Positions 1 through 7,075 of a stretch of DNA of 10,421 bases are shown piece after piece (the first letter of the stretch is position 1; each line of letters opens with the position of its first letter). The position numbers and the translations under genes are program-made. The notes beneath the pieces are model-generated. The model worked only from the letters and a program-made list of their open reading frames with translations. It searched no databases and was not told the DNA's origin. Origin of the DNA: Bdellovibrionales bacterium (GTDB lineage: Bacteria > Bdellovibrionota > Bdellovibrionia > Bdellovibrionales > JAMPXM01); NCBI GenBank assembly GCA_005793615.1, contig SXRI01000308.1, positions 1 to 10,421 of the forward strand. Reading direction: 5' to 3'.

Positions 1-11
1 AGGGAGGCAAG

Positions 12-380
12 ATGAATCGTTCATTTGGTTTCGGAGTTCTGGTTTTGGGCCTGGTTCTGGCTTTGGTTCTTATCGGTCCGTCGAGCTCCGCCAGTGTCGA
101 CGAGAAGGCCGCGGCATTTGTTTTGTGCAAAAACAAAAAAGATGTCCGTACGATCCGAATTCTTAGTGAAGGCGAAAAGGCGGAAAACTGCAGGATCACT
201 TATTCCAAAGGCGGAGTTGAAGAAACTGTCGGTGTTAACCGCACCATGGGAAGCTGTAAGTCGATCTTAAAGAGTATTCAAACGAACCTGGAATCTTCTA
301 GCTGGAGCTGTCGTTCAGTGCAGACGGCTCATGTGACCACTGGAACGCAAGCGGTGGGAACTCAAACGGTCACGCAGTGA
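12..380 (+). CDS. Small secreted protein with four cysteines, function unknown
   Basis: A 122-residue protein that I do not recognise. It begins with a hydrophobic stretch (about residues 7-22) after an Arg-containing N-terminus, followed by a Ser/Ala-rich segment that could be a signal peptidase I site near residues 24-28. Export to the periplasm is therefore likely. The mature part has exactly four cysteines (C39, C60, C82, C100), compatible with two disulfides, and the C-terminus is a Thr/Gln/Val-rich tail. The start is well supported: AGGGAGG at 1-7 lies four bases before the ATG. The stop overlaps the GTG start of the nitrilase-type gene as GTGA, so the two are probably translationally coupled. 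Export and coupling are inferred; no function can be assigned. Confidence 0.75.
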   Translation: MNRSFGFGVLVLGLVLALVLIGPSSSASVDEKAAAFVLCKNKKDVRTIRILSEGEKAENCRITYSKGGVEETVGVNRTMGSCKSILKSIQTNLESSSWSCRSVQTAHVTTGTQAVGTQTVTQ

Positions 381-1216
381 CGAAGGTGTCTGACTCACTT
401 AAGGTTGCAGTTTGTCAGCTCACTTCCATTGATGATTTTCAAACCAACCTCAAACAGATCCTGAGTTTATTGGAACGTCTTGAGAGTGATGTTCCTGACC
501 TTGTGTGTTTTCCCGAGAATGCGCTCTATTTTCGGATGCGCGACGCTACGGCGGTCCCTGGAATTGAGCCCAAAGATGAGATCGTACATGCGATTTCACA
601 TTGGGCAGTGCGCTTTGGTTCGGTCGTTCATCTTGGCTCGGTGCCATTGAAAAGGGGCGGGCGCCTTTATAATTCCTCTTTGGTGCTCACCTCTGACGGT
701 GCGGTTCACGACACTTATTCCAAGATTCATCTTTTTGATGTCGATGTCGAAGGTGCGAAACCGCATCGCGAGTCGGATACTTTTGTCCATGGCTCCGAGC
801 CTGCGGTCTTCATGGTCAAAGGTTGGAAGTTCGGCAGCTCAATTTGCTACGATTTGCGCTTTGCTGAGCTCTATCTTCACTACGCCAAACTCGAAGTCGA
901 CGCACTTTTGATTCCATCGGCGTTTTTGGTGCCCACAGGCCTGGCACATTGGGAAGTATTGACGCGTGCTCGCGCGATTGAATGCCAGGCTTACGTCCTG
1001 GCGGCGGCGCAAGGGGAAAATCATCACGGCATTCAGGGGGGGAGTCGGGCCACCTACGGTCACTCTATGATTATTGATCCGTGGGGTGCTGTTGTGGCGC
1101 AGACGCCTAGCGGTTTTTCTGATGAGCAGCGAATTATTCGGGCGACATTGAGTCGTGAGCGTATCAATCGAGTTCGAGCTCAGATTCCGATGAAATCTCA
1201 TCGCCGTCTGAATTGA
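377..1216 (+). CDS. Carbon-nitrogen hydrolase, Nit1/Nit2-like amidase
   Basis: A 279-residue member of the nitrilase superfamily, the usual length for the Nit (deaminated-glutathione amidase / omega-amidase) branch. The Glu-Lys-Cys triad is visible: E47 in CFPEN, K116 in YSKIHLFDVD, and the nucleophile C157 in SSICYDLRFAEL. E193 in HWEVLTRARAIE is the usual supporting glutamate. KIHLFDVD and CYDLRFAEL are typical of the Nit branch rather than true nitrilases or cyanide hydratases. Enzymes of this branch hydrolyse small omega-amides such as deaminated glutathione or alpha-ketoglutaramate as metabolite repair; which substrate applies here cannot be read from sequence. There is no signal peptide, so it is cytoplasmic. 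The GTG start at 377 overlaps the upstream stop, and no independent Shine-Dalgarno sequence stands out. Confidence 0.93.
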   Translation: MTKVSDSLKVAVCQLTSIDDFQTNLKQILSLLERLESDVPDLVCFPENALYFRMRDATAVPGIEPKDEIVHAISHWAVRFGSVVHLGSVPLKRGGRLYNSSLVLTSDGAVHDTYSKIHLFDVDVEGAKPHRESDTFVHGSEPAVFMVKGWKFGSSICYDLRFAELYLHYAKLEVDALLIPSAFLVPTGLAHWEVLTRARAIECQAYVLAAAQGENHHGIQGGSRATYGHSMIIDPWGAVVAQTPSGFSDEQRIIRATLSRERINRVRAQIPMKSHRRLN

Positions 1217-1268
1217 CGTCAGTATAGAATGAGAGATGACCTTAGCTGGCGCACCATAGAGGAGGCGT

Positions 1269-1592
1269 ATGTCGCAAAACAAATCACAGAACTATTTCGA
1301 GAGAAAAGCAGAGATTAGAGTTTCCCTTATTGTTTCCCTCTTCGCGCTATCGTTGTTGGGCTCTCACGGTGCATGGGCTAGTGATGATGACGAAGTGTTT
1401 CAGTCAAGTGGGCGTTCGGCTGCTGCGGCTGCGGAGCTGGAAAAGTCGAAAAGGCGAGCTTATGTTGGCGCGCGAGACGAACAGCGTCTTGAAGTTCAGG
1501 CCAGCCTTCCGCAACCGACACGGAACGCTGACGGTTCGTCTATTATTTTAGATGCCGCCGATGAGCCTGTGACGACCACAGCCAGCGACTAA
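1269..1592 (+). CDS. Small exported acidic protein, function unknown
   Basis: A 107-residue protein that I do not recognise. A charged N-terminus (residues 1-17) is followed by a hydrophobic core (18-33) and an AWA-S sequence at 35-38, a classical signal peptidase I site. The mature part of about 70 residues starts with an acidic run (SDDDE), has a polyalanine stretch near 51-55 followed by a charged segment (ELEKSKRRAY), and ends in a Thr/Ala/Asp tail. It has no cysteines. It looks largely disordered or briefly helical. The start is well supported by GGAGG at 1261-1265, three bases before the ATG. It sits 52 nt after the nitrilase-type gene and 75 nt before ETF-QO, so it could share a transcript with either. 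Confidence 0.72.
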   Translation: MSQNKSQNYFERKAEIRVSLIVSLFALSLLGSHGAWASDDDEVFQSSGRSAAAAAELEKSKRRAYVGARDEQRLEVQASLPQPTRNADGSSIILDAADEPVTTTASD

Positions 1593-1667
1593 TTGCGCGT
1601 CATCTTCTTGTCAATGACTAGTAACTCCGATAGCTTGGGCTGATTTTTCGAGCGAGAGGGGTGAAGC

Positions 1668-3437
1668 ATGGGCGAGACAGAAAATACACAAGATGACATT
1701 CAACGTGAAACCATGGACGTCGATGTTTTGATTGTCGGCGGGGGCTCGGCCGGGTTGGCGGCAGCACTTCATCTGCAGAATCTCATTACCCGCCATAATG
1801 AGGCCATCGCCGCCGGTACTAAGACGGGCACTGCGCTCAATGAACCGATGATCGCTGTACTTGAAAAGGCATCGGAGGTTGGTGCGCACTCGCTTTCAGG
1901 CGCGGTGTTGAATCCGATCGCACTTCGAGAGCTTGTGCCGGATTTTCGTGAGCAGGGCTGTCCGATTGAATCCGAAGTGCATCAAGATGCGGTTTATTAT
2001 CTAGGTAAAGAGTCAAAGTTTAAACTTCCGGTAACACCGCCGACTTTTCAAAACCATGGTAATTTAATCGTTTCGATTTCGAAGGTAAATCGTTGGCTCG
2101 GGCAACTTTGTGAAGCCAAGGGGATTAATATTTTCCCGGGGTTCGCGGCGGTCGAGGCGATTTATGAAGAGGGCCGAGTCGCCGGCGTACGTACGGGCGA
2201 CAAAGGTTTGGATAAAGATGGTACCCGGAAGCCCAACTTTGAGCCGGGACTGATTTTGAAGGCGAAGGTGACGATCTTCGCTGAAGGCACGCGTGGTTCG
2301 CTCTTTCAAAAGGTGGCTGAGCGTCTTGGACTCATGGATGGAAAAAACCCCGATGTTTATGAGCTAGGGGTGAAAGAAATCATTCAATGCGCACCGGGCA
2401 CCATTGAGCCTGGGCATGTGATCCATACCATGGGGTTCCCGCTCACTCGTGGCGTCGGCGGTAGTTTTTTGTACACGCTTCCCAATGATCAGATCATTCT
2501 CGGCATGGTCGGTTATCTCGATACCACCGATCCGCTCTTTGATCCGCATCGCCTACTGCAGCAGCTTAAGACCCACCCCTTTATTTTCAATATGATCAAG
2601 GGTGGAAGAGTTCTTACCTACGGAGGCAAGTCGCTGCCTGCCGGTGGTTGGTTCTCGATGCCTAAGCTCTATCATGACGGCATGTTGGTGGCCGGGGATT
2701 CGGCGAGCATGATTGACGTGAAGAAGCTCAAGGGCATTCATATGGCGATGAAGTCAGGTATGCTCGCGGCCGAAACCGCGCTTGACGCTTTGATCAGTGG
2801 TGATTACTCAGCCAAAACTCTTGCGAAGTATGAAGAACGCGTGAACCAGAGTTACATTCGCAAGGAACTTTGGGAGACCCGCAATTTTCATCAGACTATC
2901 TCTAAGGGCATGTATACCACGATGCCGCTCATTGCTCTGCAAGAGCTCACCGGTGGTTGGATGCCGGGTGGCCGTCTGCCTATTCCCCATGAGGATTATG
3001 AAACGACCGAGCCGGTTTTGGATGCTTGGGGCCCGCGTCCTTGGGAACAGCCTGAGAATCAGCTGCCGAAACCCGACGGAGTTCTTTTCTTCGATAAACT
3101 CTCCAGCGTCTACATGACCGGAACCATGCATGACGAGCATTCGCCCAGTCACCTATTGGTGGCGAACACTAATGTTTGTCGCGATGTCTGCTATGAGAAG
3201 TTCCAATCACCGTGTAATCATTTCTGCCCGGCAGCTGTCTACGAGATGGTTCCGGAGAGTGAGGCAGCCGGCGCTGTCCCTGGTGGCGTACCTGGTGCTC
3301 TTGCTGGAAAAAAACGACTGCAGGTGAATTATACCAATTGCATTCACTGCAAGACATGCGACATAAAATGCCCATTCGACAATATCAGTTGGACCACGCC
3401 TGAAGGTGGCGGTGGCCCCCAATACAAAGAGACCTAA
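1668..3437 (+). CDS. Electron transfer flavoprotein-ubiquinone oxidoreductase (ETF-QO)
   Basis: A 589-residue FAD and [4Fe-4S] protein that passes electrons from reduced ETF (fed by acyl-CoA and amino-acid dehydrogenases) to the quinone pool at the cytoplasmic membrane. The dinucleotide-binding GGGSAG is at 24-29 in a beta-alpha-beta fold. A second FAD motif, VAGDSASMIDVKKLKG, is at 341-356 and is typical of the GlcF/FixC/ETF-QO family. The C-terminal cluster domain has CPAAVYE (C520) and NCIHCKTCDIKCP (C558, C561, C564, C568), then the characteristic PEGGGGPQY ending. Length and all landmarks match the family. C568 and an upstream set C504/C508/C516 exceed the four ligands seen in the mammalian enzyme. 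The ATG at 1668 follows a GAGAGGGG-type ribosome site at about 1652-1659. The methyltransferase gene follows closely. Confidence 0.97.
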   Translation: MGETENTQDDIQRETMDVDVLIVGGGSAGLAAALHLQNLITRHNEAIAAGTKTGTALNEPMIAVLEKASEVGAHSLSGAVLNPIALRELVPDFREQGCPIESEVHQDAVYYLGKESKFKLPVTPPTFQNHGNLIVSISKVNRWLGQLCEAKGINIFPGFAAVEAIYEEGRVAGVRTGDKGLDKDGTRKPNFEPGLILKAKVTIFAEGTRGSLFQKVAERLGLMDGKNPDVYELGVKEIIQCAPGTIEPGHVIHTMGFPLTRGVGGSFLYTLPNDQIILGMVGYLDTTDPLFDPHRLLQQLKTHPFIFNMIKGGRVLTYGGKSLPAGGWFSMPKLYHDGMLVAGDSASMIDVKKLKGIHMAMKSGMLAAETALDALISGDYSAKTLAKYEERVNQSYIRKELWETRNFHQTISKGMYTTMPLIALQELTGGWMPGGRLPIPHEDYETTEPVLDAWGPRPWEQPENQLPKPDGVLFFDKLSSVYMTGTMHDEHSPSHLLVANTNVCRDVCYEKFQSPCNHFCPAAVYEMVPESEAAGAVPGGVPGALAGKKRLQVNYTNCIHCKTCDIKCPFDNISWTTPEGGGGPQYKET

Positions 3438-3474
3438 ACCGCAGGCGGTTGAGGTCATAAGCGAGTTAGATACC

Positions 3475-4605
3475 ATGCCAAGATTTTTTGCGATGACCTC
3501 ACGTGGGCTCAATGATGTTCTCGAACAAGAGCTTAAGGACCTTGGGGTCGAAAAAGTTCTCAAGGGACCTGGTGGCGTGTACTTCGATGGTAACTGGGCG
3601 GCTTGTTACCGCGTGAATCTTCGCTCGCGGGTCGCCACTCGGGTGCTTTTGCCGATTCTTGATTTTCCGGCCTACAAGAATGAAGAGCTTTACCACAACG
3701 TTCGCAAACATGATTTCACCAAGTACATCAAACCGACAGGGACCATGGCGGTCGAAGCCAATGTGCGCGAGTCGGGGGCTTTCCACGATCAACGTTTTGT
3801 AGCCATGAAAATCAAAGATGCGATCGTCGATCAGTTTCGCGAGAAATTTGATGTGCGGCCCGACGTCGACAGTGCCAACCCTGACCTGCGCATCGTGGCT
3901 CGCTGTTATAAGAATCAGTTTTCGCTCAGTATCGACACCACGGGTGAGGCGCTCTTTAAACGTGGTTATCGCGTCGGCATGACTGATGCCCATTTGAAAG
4001 AACATTTGGCCGCGGGATTGTTGATGATGGCTGGTTATCAGGGAGATCGCCCTGTGGTTGATCCGATGTGCGGCTCTGGGACCTTGCTGATCGAGGCTGC
4101 ACTCATGGCATTGAAGATCGCGCCCGGCGTGCAACGTAAGAGTTTTGCCTTCCAGAAGCTGGCTTCGTTTAAAAAAGATGAATGGCAAAAGGAAATCGAT
4201 CGCGCTCTCGCTGACGAAAAAGATGAACTACCGTTCAAGTTCTACGGCTACGATGTTGACCGTAAAGCCTTAGCGGTAGCGGAGCGAAATGCCGACGAAG
4301 CGGGCGTTGCTCAGTATATCGAGTTTGCCCGGGCACCAATGGAAACTCTCAAGGCGCCGCCGGTTGAAAACGGTTTGATGATCGTTGACCCGCCCTTTGG
4401 TCAACGCATGGGCGACGTTGGTGATTGGCTCGAAACCTACAAGAATCTTGCGCATATGATGAAGGTCGGCTTCAAAGGCTGGGATTGTTATGTACTCTCG
4501 GGAAGTCCCGAGCTTTCGGCGGCGATGAAGCTTAAGGCAGAACGGAAGTTTCCGGTGATGAATGGACCGATAGAGTGTCGGTTGTTGAAATATCGGATGT
4601 TTTGA
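3475..4605 (+). CDS. THUMP-domain SAM-dependent rRNA methyltransferase, RlmL/YpsC type
   Basis: Predicted N2-guanine methyltransferase of large-subunit rRNA. From the ATG at 3475 it has 376 residues. It starts with RFFAMTSRGL, as family members do, followed by a ferredoxin-like/THUMP RNA-binding region (to about residue 165). The Rossmann methyltransferase domain then shows motif I DPMCGSGT (196-203), an acidic adenosine-binding GYDVD (258-262), and the catalytic (N/D)PP(Y/F) motif as DPPFG (305-309). E. coli RlmL carries an additional RlmK domain that is absent here, so this resembles the single-domain Gram-positive YpsC form. An upstream in-frame GTG at 3406 would add 23 residues and overlap ETF-QO by 32 nt. 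I prefer 3475 because homology begins there, although its ribosome site is weak. The 3' end overlaps the convergent gene by 74 nt. The exact target base is inferred from the family. Confidence 0.93.
   Translation: MPRFFAMTSRGLNDVLEQELKDLGVEKVLKGPGGVYFDGNWAACYRVNLRSRVATRVLLPILDFPAYKNEELYHNVRKHDFTKYIKPTGTMAVEANVRESGAFHDQRFVAMKIKDAIVDQFREKFDVRPDVDSANPDLRIVARCYKNQFSLSIDTTGEALFKRGYRVGMTDAHLKEHLAAGLLMMAGYQGDRPVVDPMCGSGTLLIEAALMALKIAPGVQRKSFAFQKLASFKKDEWQKEIDRALADEKDELPFKFYGYDVDRKALAVAERNADEAGVAQYIEFARAPMETLKAPPVENGLMIVDPPFGQRMGDVGDWLETYKNLAHMMKVGFKGWDCYVLSGSPELSAAMKLKAERKFPVMNGPIECRLLKYRMF
4532..4605. other. 74-nt tail-to-tail coding overlap
   Basis: The last 24 codons of the plus-strand methyltransferase and the last 24 codons plus stop of the minus-strand glutaminase-like gene share these bases. 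The methyltransferase end is conserved-looking (ECRLLKYRMF), so this reading frame is probably the older one. The overlapping tail of the minus-strand protein is low-complexity Ser/Thr-rich sequence, as expected if its stop was lost and the frame ran into its neighbour. No terminator fits in the junction, so the two transcripts must be mutually antisense here. Confidence 0.8.
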
Positions 4606-5569
4606 CCGCTCTGTCGCGCATGACTTTGAGCGGCTCCATCGAGACCTTGAGACCCGCGAGCTCCATTCGCACTAGGCCGGGTGATTTCTTGATTCGATTC
4701 ACATAGGCGAGGCTCTTGAGCGTGCGTTTGGCATCGGCCAAATCCTTGGCATCCCAGTGTTCGAGAGTTTTACTCTTTTGATTGGGATGATAGACAAAGC
4801 GTGAAGTCAGGTAGGCTTCTTTGAGTAAAGAGCCTTTTTGATGAACTAAAAGTCCGAGCCATGCCGTTAATGGAACCGGTTCATTGAAGAGGGTCGGATC
4901 AAGCACCCAAGCTGAAACATTGGCCCCATCGTTAATGGCGATTAGCGGAGCCATGTGATAGCGCCAAGAAGCGACGCCACTGGCTGTGCGTCGGTCGCGA
5001 AGGCGAAAGTCTCCGATCGCCGTGACCTTGCCCGTTAGTAAACCGTGTTTTTCGAGGATATATGAGATGCGATGAGCGCGGGCATAGCAACCATCCAGAG
5101 ACTCATTGCGGGCAAAGGCCCGTGACAACGATTTGAAGACCCTCAGCGCATAGTCGAAATTAACTACCGAAACCGAAAATCTTTTCGTATTGGCATCTTT
5201 GAACGAGGTCTGGCCAATAGGTCCAGTGTTTGCTTGTCGCGAAAACGGATCTACTCCACAAGCACACGCGCCGGCAGTGCTATTAAGGCGTTCACTATGT
5301 CGCGCTATCGAGTCCCCAATGGGTAGAATCGATTCAGGGCTGTTGACGGGAAAGTGCTCGAGGTCGCTAATGGATTGGGCGCGTAACTGCGCCGACGGAT
5401 TCAGTTGTCGCTGCTGTTGTGGCAAGGGAAAGCTGAGTTTGTTGGTTTGAGCCTTCGGCGAAATTAAAGGATCACTGCTTGGTGTTGTGTTGGCCAAAGC
5501 CGGGACACCACAAATGACCAGCACCAAAGGTGAAAGAAATAGTATTGTTCTCAAATTGCGACACAACAT
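4532..5569 (-). CDS. Exported protein-glutamine glutaminase-like enzyme (protein deamidase candidate)
   Basis: A 345-residue exported protein. The signal peptide (hydrophobic 8-24) ends in ALA at 24-26; LVIC at 17-20 is a poor lipobox. The core matches the Chryseobacterium protein-glutaminase fold, a transglutaminase-like Cys-His-Asp enzyme that deamidates glutamine side chains in proteins. DGCYARAH at 159-166 gives nucleophile C161, WRYHMAPLI at 202-210 gives H205, and VLDPTLF at 222-228 gives D224, followed by PVPLTAWL. C-to-H and H-to-D spacings are 44 and 19, against 41 and 20 in the Chryseobacterium enzyme. Residues 27-130 are Gln/Ser/Pro-rich and may be a pro-region; about 100 residues follow the core, ending in a Ser/Thr-rich tail. 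An AGAAGG ribosome site precedes the ATG. The 3' end overlaps the methyltransferase gene. Fold and catalytic class are well supported; activity and substrate are inferred. Confidence 0.85.
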   Translation of the reverse strand: MLCRNLRTILFLSPLVLVICGVPALANTTPSSDPLISPKAQTNKLSFPLPQQQRQLNPSAQLRAQSISDLEHFPVNSPESILPIGDSIARHSERLNSTAGACACGVDPFSRQANTGPIGQTSFKDANTKRFSVSVVNFDYALRVFKSLSRAFARNESLDGCYARAHRISYILEKHGLLTGKVTAIGDFRLRDRRTASGVASWRYHMAPLIAINDGANVSAWVLDPTLFNEPVPLTAWLGLLVHQKGSLLKEAYLTSRFVYHPNQKSKTLEHWDAKDLADAKRTLKSLAYVNRIKKSPGLVRMELAGLKVSMEPLKVMRDRAVKTSDISTTDTLSVHSSPETSVLP

Positions 5570-5632
5570 CGCCTTCTTATCGGCGCTATTGACTGAATCT
5601 TGCCTGGATCAGAGTCGGGAATTGATCACGAC

Positions 5633-6493
5633 TTAGGGGCAGTTCTCTTGGCTTCCAGGAATCACATCATCAATCTTGAATTGGTTGGTCGAGGTCGCGG
5701 CAGCGAATTGACCGCCTCCCATGGAGGCCATACTTTTCAGCAAGTTGATCGCGGTTGGATCATTGGCGAGTCCATAGTAAATCGAGCTGAGGTTCACTTG
5801 CCCGGGTGCCGTCGCCAGTAGTGATTGAATGTCGTTCGTCATCAACTGCGAGTTGAATTGGCCCTGAATGTAATAATCGGTCGGGAAGCCATCAGTGAGA
5901 AGAATCACGAAGTAATTCGGGTGCGCCGCTGAGTGTAGGTCCGGGTCATTGGAAATCGCGGTTGCCGCCATCGAAAGCGCCGAATGATAGGGCGTATTGC
6001 CGTAGTCTTGGATAGTGCTGAACGTATTGAGAGCAAACTGTAAGACATTTGCGGGTGTGGCGAAAATCGGCGACTGATCATTACCGTTATTTATCAATGC
6101 GTGCGCGGAGTCCTGCGAAAAGACGGCGAAGCCCCAATGGAAGTTGCCCTTGTGCGAGAAACGGTTGAGAAAATCTGAAATCGCTCCGCCGCGAAAGGCC
6201 TTCGTCGGGTCGGTAGCCGGTGTCAGGCAAGAGCTTGCACCACAGGTTCCAGGATTATAGGTGCTTTCAATGTTAGAACCGGAGGTATCAACTAGAAAAT
6301 AAATTTTAGTTAGGCGCGTAATGGCTTCGACATTGGTAGCCGTGCAAGATTTTGGCGGTGGCGTGCCGGGTTCGGTTCCCGTGGTGCCGGGGCCGTTTGC
6401 TGCCGCGGGGTTGTTGGTCCCAAACTTTACTGGATTACATCCAGCAAGAAGAATAGCGAAAATGCATGCACTCGTGAACTTGGCTGTGGCCAT
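5633..6493 (-). CDS. von Willebrand factor A domain lipoprotein
   Basis: A 286-residue predicted lipoprotein. A short hydrophobic N-terminus ends in the lipobox LLAGC, with C19 as the lipidated cysteine; N20 at +2 does not give a clear inner-membrane retention signal. A Gly/Pro/Thr/Asn-rich linker (21-48) tethers a vWA domain starting near residue 60. The metal-ion-dependent adhesion site is complete: DTSGS at 69-73, T167 in GNTPYHSAL, and D201 in LLTDGFPTD. Extra cysteines at 50, 84, 89 and 285 could form disulfides in the periplasm or at the surface. vWA domains usually bind protein partners through the metal; the partner is unknown. A GAAGGAG site eight bases before the ATG supports the start. 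The glutaminase-like gene begins 63 nt downstream on the same strand, so co-transcription is possible. Confidence 0.9.
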   Translation of the reverse strand: MATAKFTSACIFAILLAGCNPVKFGTNNPAAANGPGTTGTEPGTPPPKSCTATNVEAITRLTKIYFLVDTSGSNIESTYNPGTCGASSCLTPATDPTKAFRGGAISDFLNRFSHKGNFHWGFAVFSQDSAHALINNGNDQSPIFATPANVLQFALNTFSTIQDYGNTPYHSALSMAATAISNDPDLHSAAHPNYFVILLTDGFPTDYYIQGQFNSQLMTNDIQSLLATAPGQVNLSSIYYGLANDPTAINLLKSMASMGGGQFAAATSTNQFKIDDVIPGSQENCP

Positions 6494-6607
6494 ACCGTCG
6501 GCTCCTTCGGCGTTTTATCGCCGTCGAAGCTAAGCAGTGCAAGTTTCGCGCAAGGTGGGAACTACTTAGGTTTGCACTCCGTGATGAACCACGTTGCAAG
6601 CAGGGCT

Positions 6608-6628
6608 GGCCGTGTGTCTACACCGGCC
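6608..6628. terminator. Hairpin downstream of the four-helix membrane protein gene
   Basis: GGCCG (6608-6612) and CGGCC (6624-6628) pair, and after a one-base bulge GTG (6614-6616) pairs with CAC (6621-6623) around the loop TCTA. This gives eight pairs, mostly G-C. It lies between two minus-strand genes, about 60 nt past the stop of the membrane protein gene. There is no U-tract on the minus-strand side, so a Rho-independent terminator is only one possibility; an RNA-processing or regulatory hairpin is another. Confidence 0.35.
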
Positions 6629-6653
6629 GGTAAGTCTTTCACTGATGCTGCCC

Positions 6654-6677
6654 AATTTCGGTAGCTAATTTCGGTAG
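6654..6677. repeat. 13-nt tandem direct repeat
   Basis: The 11-mer AATTTCGGTAG occurs at 6654-6664 and again at 6667-6677 with a 13-nt period, in the 194-nt spacer between the vWA lipoprotein gene and the four-helix membrane protein gene. It could be a slippage duplication or a doubled binding site. Apart from this and the nearby hairpin I see nothing clear in the spacer. Confidence 0.6.
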
Positions 6678-6687
6678 TGGCGCTGGC

Positions 6688-7053
6688 TCAGAAGGGCTTG
6701 AAGATCGCCAGCCAAGCCGAGGCTGACGCGAGTAAGAACACGGCAAGCCATAAGGGTTTAGCCACTTGCCGGCGGCGATAGAACAAGCTCGGTGCCACGC
6801 CCATCCAAAGCCAGATCAAGATTTTGGTGATCGCCCAAGCAGGCATAGTGCTCATCAGCTCAAGGCGGCCGAGAAGCCCGAAGCCAGCCACCAATGTGAT
6901 GACAAGTGCGACTCCGTGTAGAATCGCAAACCATTTTCGGCCGGCGAAATCGCGTGTGCCACCGTTGATGACATGGTAGCCAATCCCGCCAAGCGAGAGG
7001 AGGAGAAGAAAAATTCCGACTAAATGTAGGACTTTATAGAACTCGTATGACAT
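6688..7053 (-). CDS. Four-helix integral membrane protein, function unknown
   Basis: A 121-residue protein with four hydrophobic segments at about 7-27, 42-62, 73-91 and 100-117, so nearly all of it is in the membrane. YKVLHLVGIF at the start of helix 1 and ILHGVAL in helix 2 place histidines H10 and H46 within the membrane. Small four-helix families with such histidines (SirB-like or CopD-like proteins) exist, but the resemblance is general and I do not assign one. The loop between helices 3 and 4 is positively charged (YRRRQVAK), which suggests a cytoplasmic loop. GAGGAAG just upstream of the ATG supports the start. The gene diverges from cdd and lies upstream of the vWA lipoprotein gene on the same strand, separated by 194 nt. 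Confidence 0.82.
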   Translation of the reverse strand: MSYEFYKVLHLVGIFLLLLSLGGIGYHVINGGTRDFAGRKWFAILHGVALVITLVAGFGLLGRLELMSTMPAWAITKILIWLWMGVAPSLFYRRRQVAKPLWLAVFLLASASAWLAIFKPF

Positions 7054-7075
7054 TAACTTCCTCGCGGTTGGGACG

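Noticed and set aside
839..1282. 147-codon minus-strand open frame over the end of the Nit-type gene
   Set aside because: It overlaps the catalytic region of a well-supported enzyme in antisense, and its product is Arg/Thr-rich without any domain.
1608..1636. TTGTCA with 17-nt spacing to TAGCTT upstream of ETF-QO as a promoter
   Set aside because: The -10 match is only three of six, too weak to call without transcription data.
2808..3563. Minus-strand frames of 114 and 118 codons over the 3' end of the ETF-QO gene
   Set aside because: The ETF-QO frame is fully conserved here through its cluster ligands; the opposite frames are shadows.
3499..4188. 229-codon open frame on the minus strand inside the methyltransferase gene
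   Set aside because: It is the antisense shadow of a conserved gene with clear motifs, has no ribosome site, and its translation resembles no protein family.
6514..6542. Minus-strand TTGCAC-N17-GATAAA before the vWA lipoprotein gene as a promoter
   Set aside because: Transcription from it would start within the ribosome-binding site of the gene, which makes it implausible.
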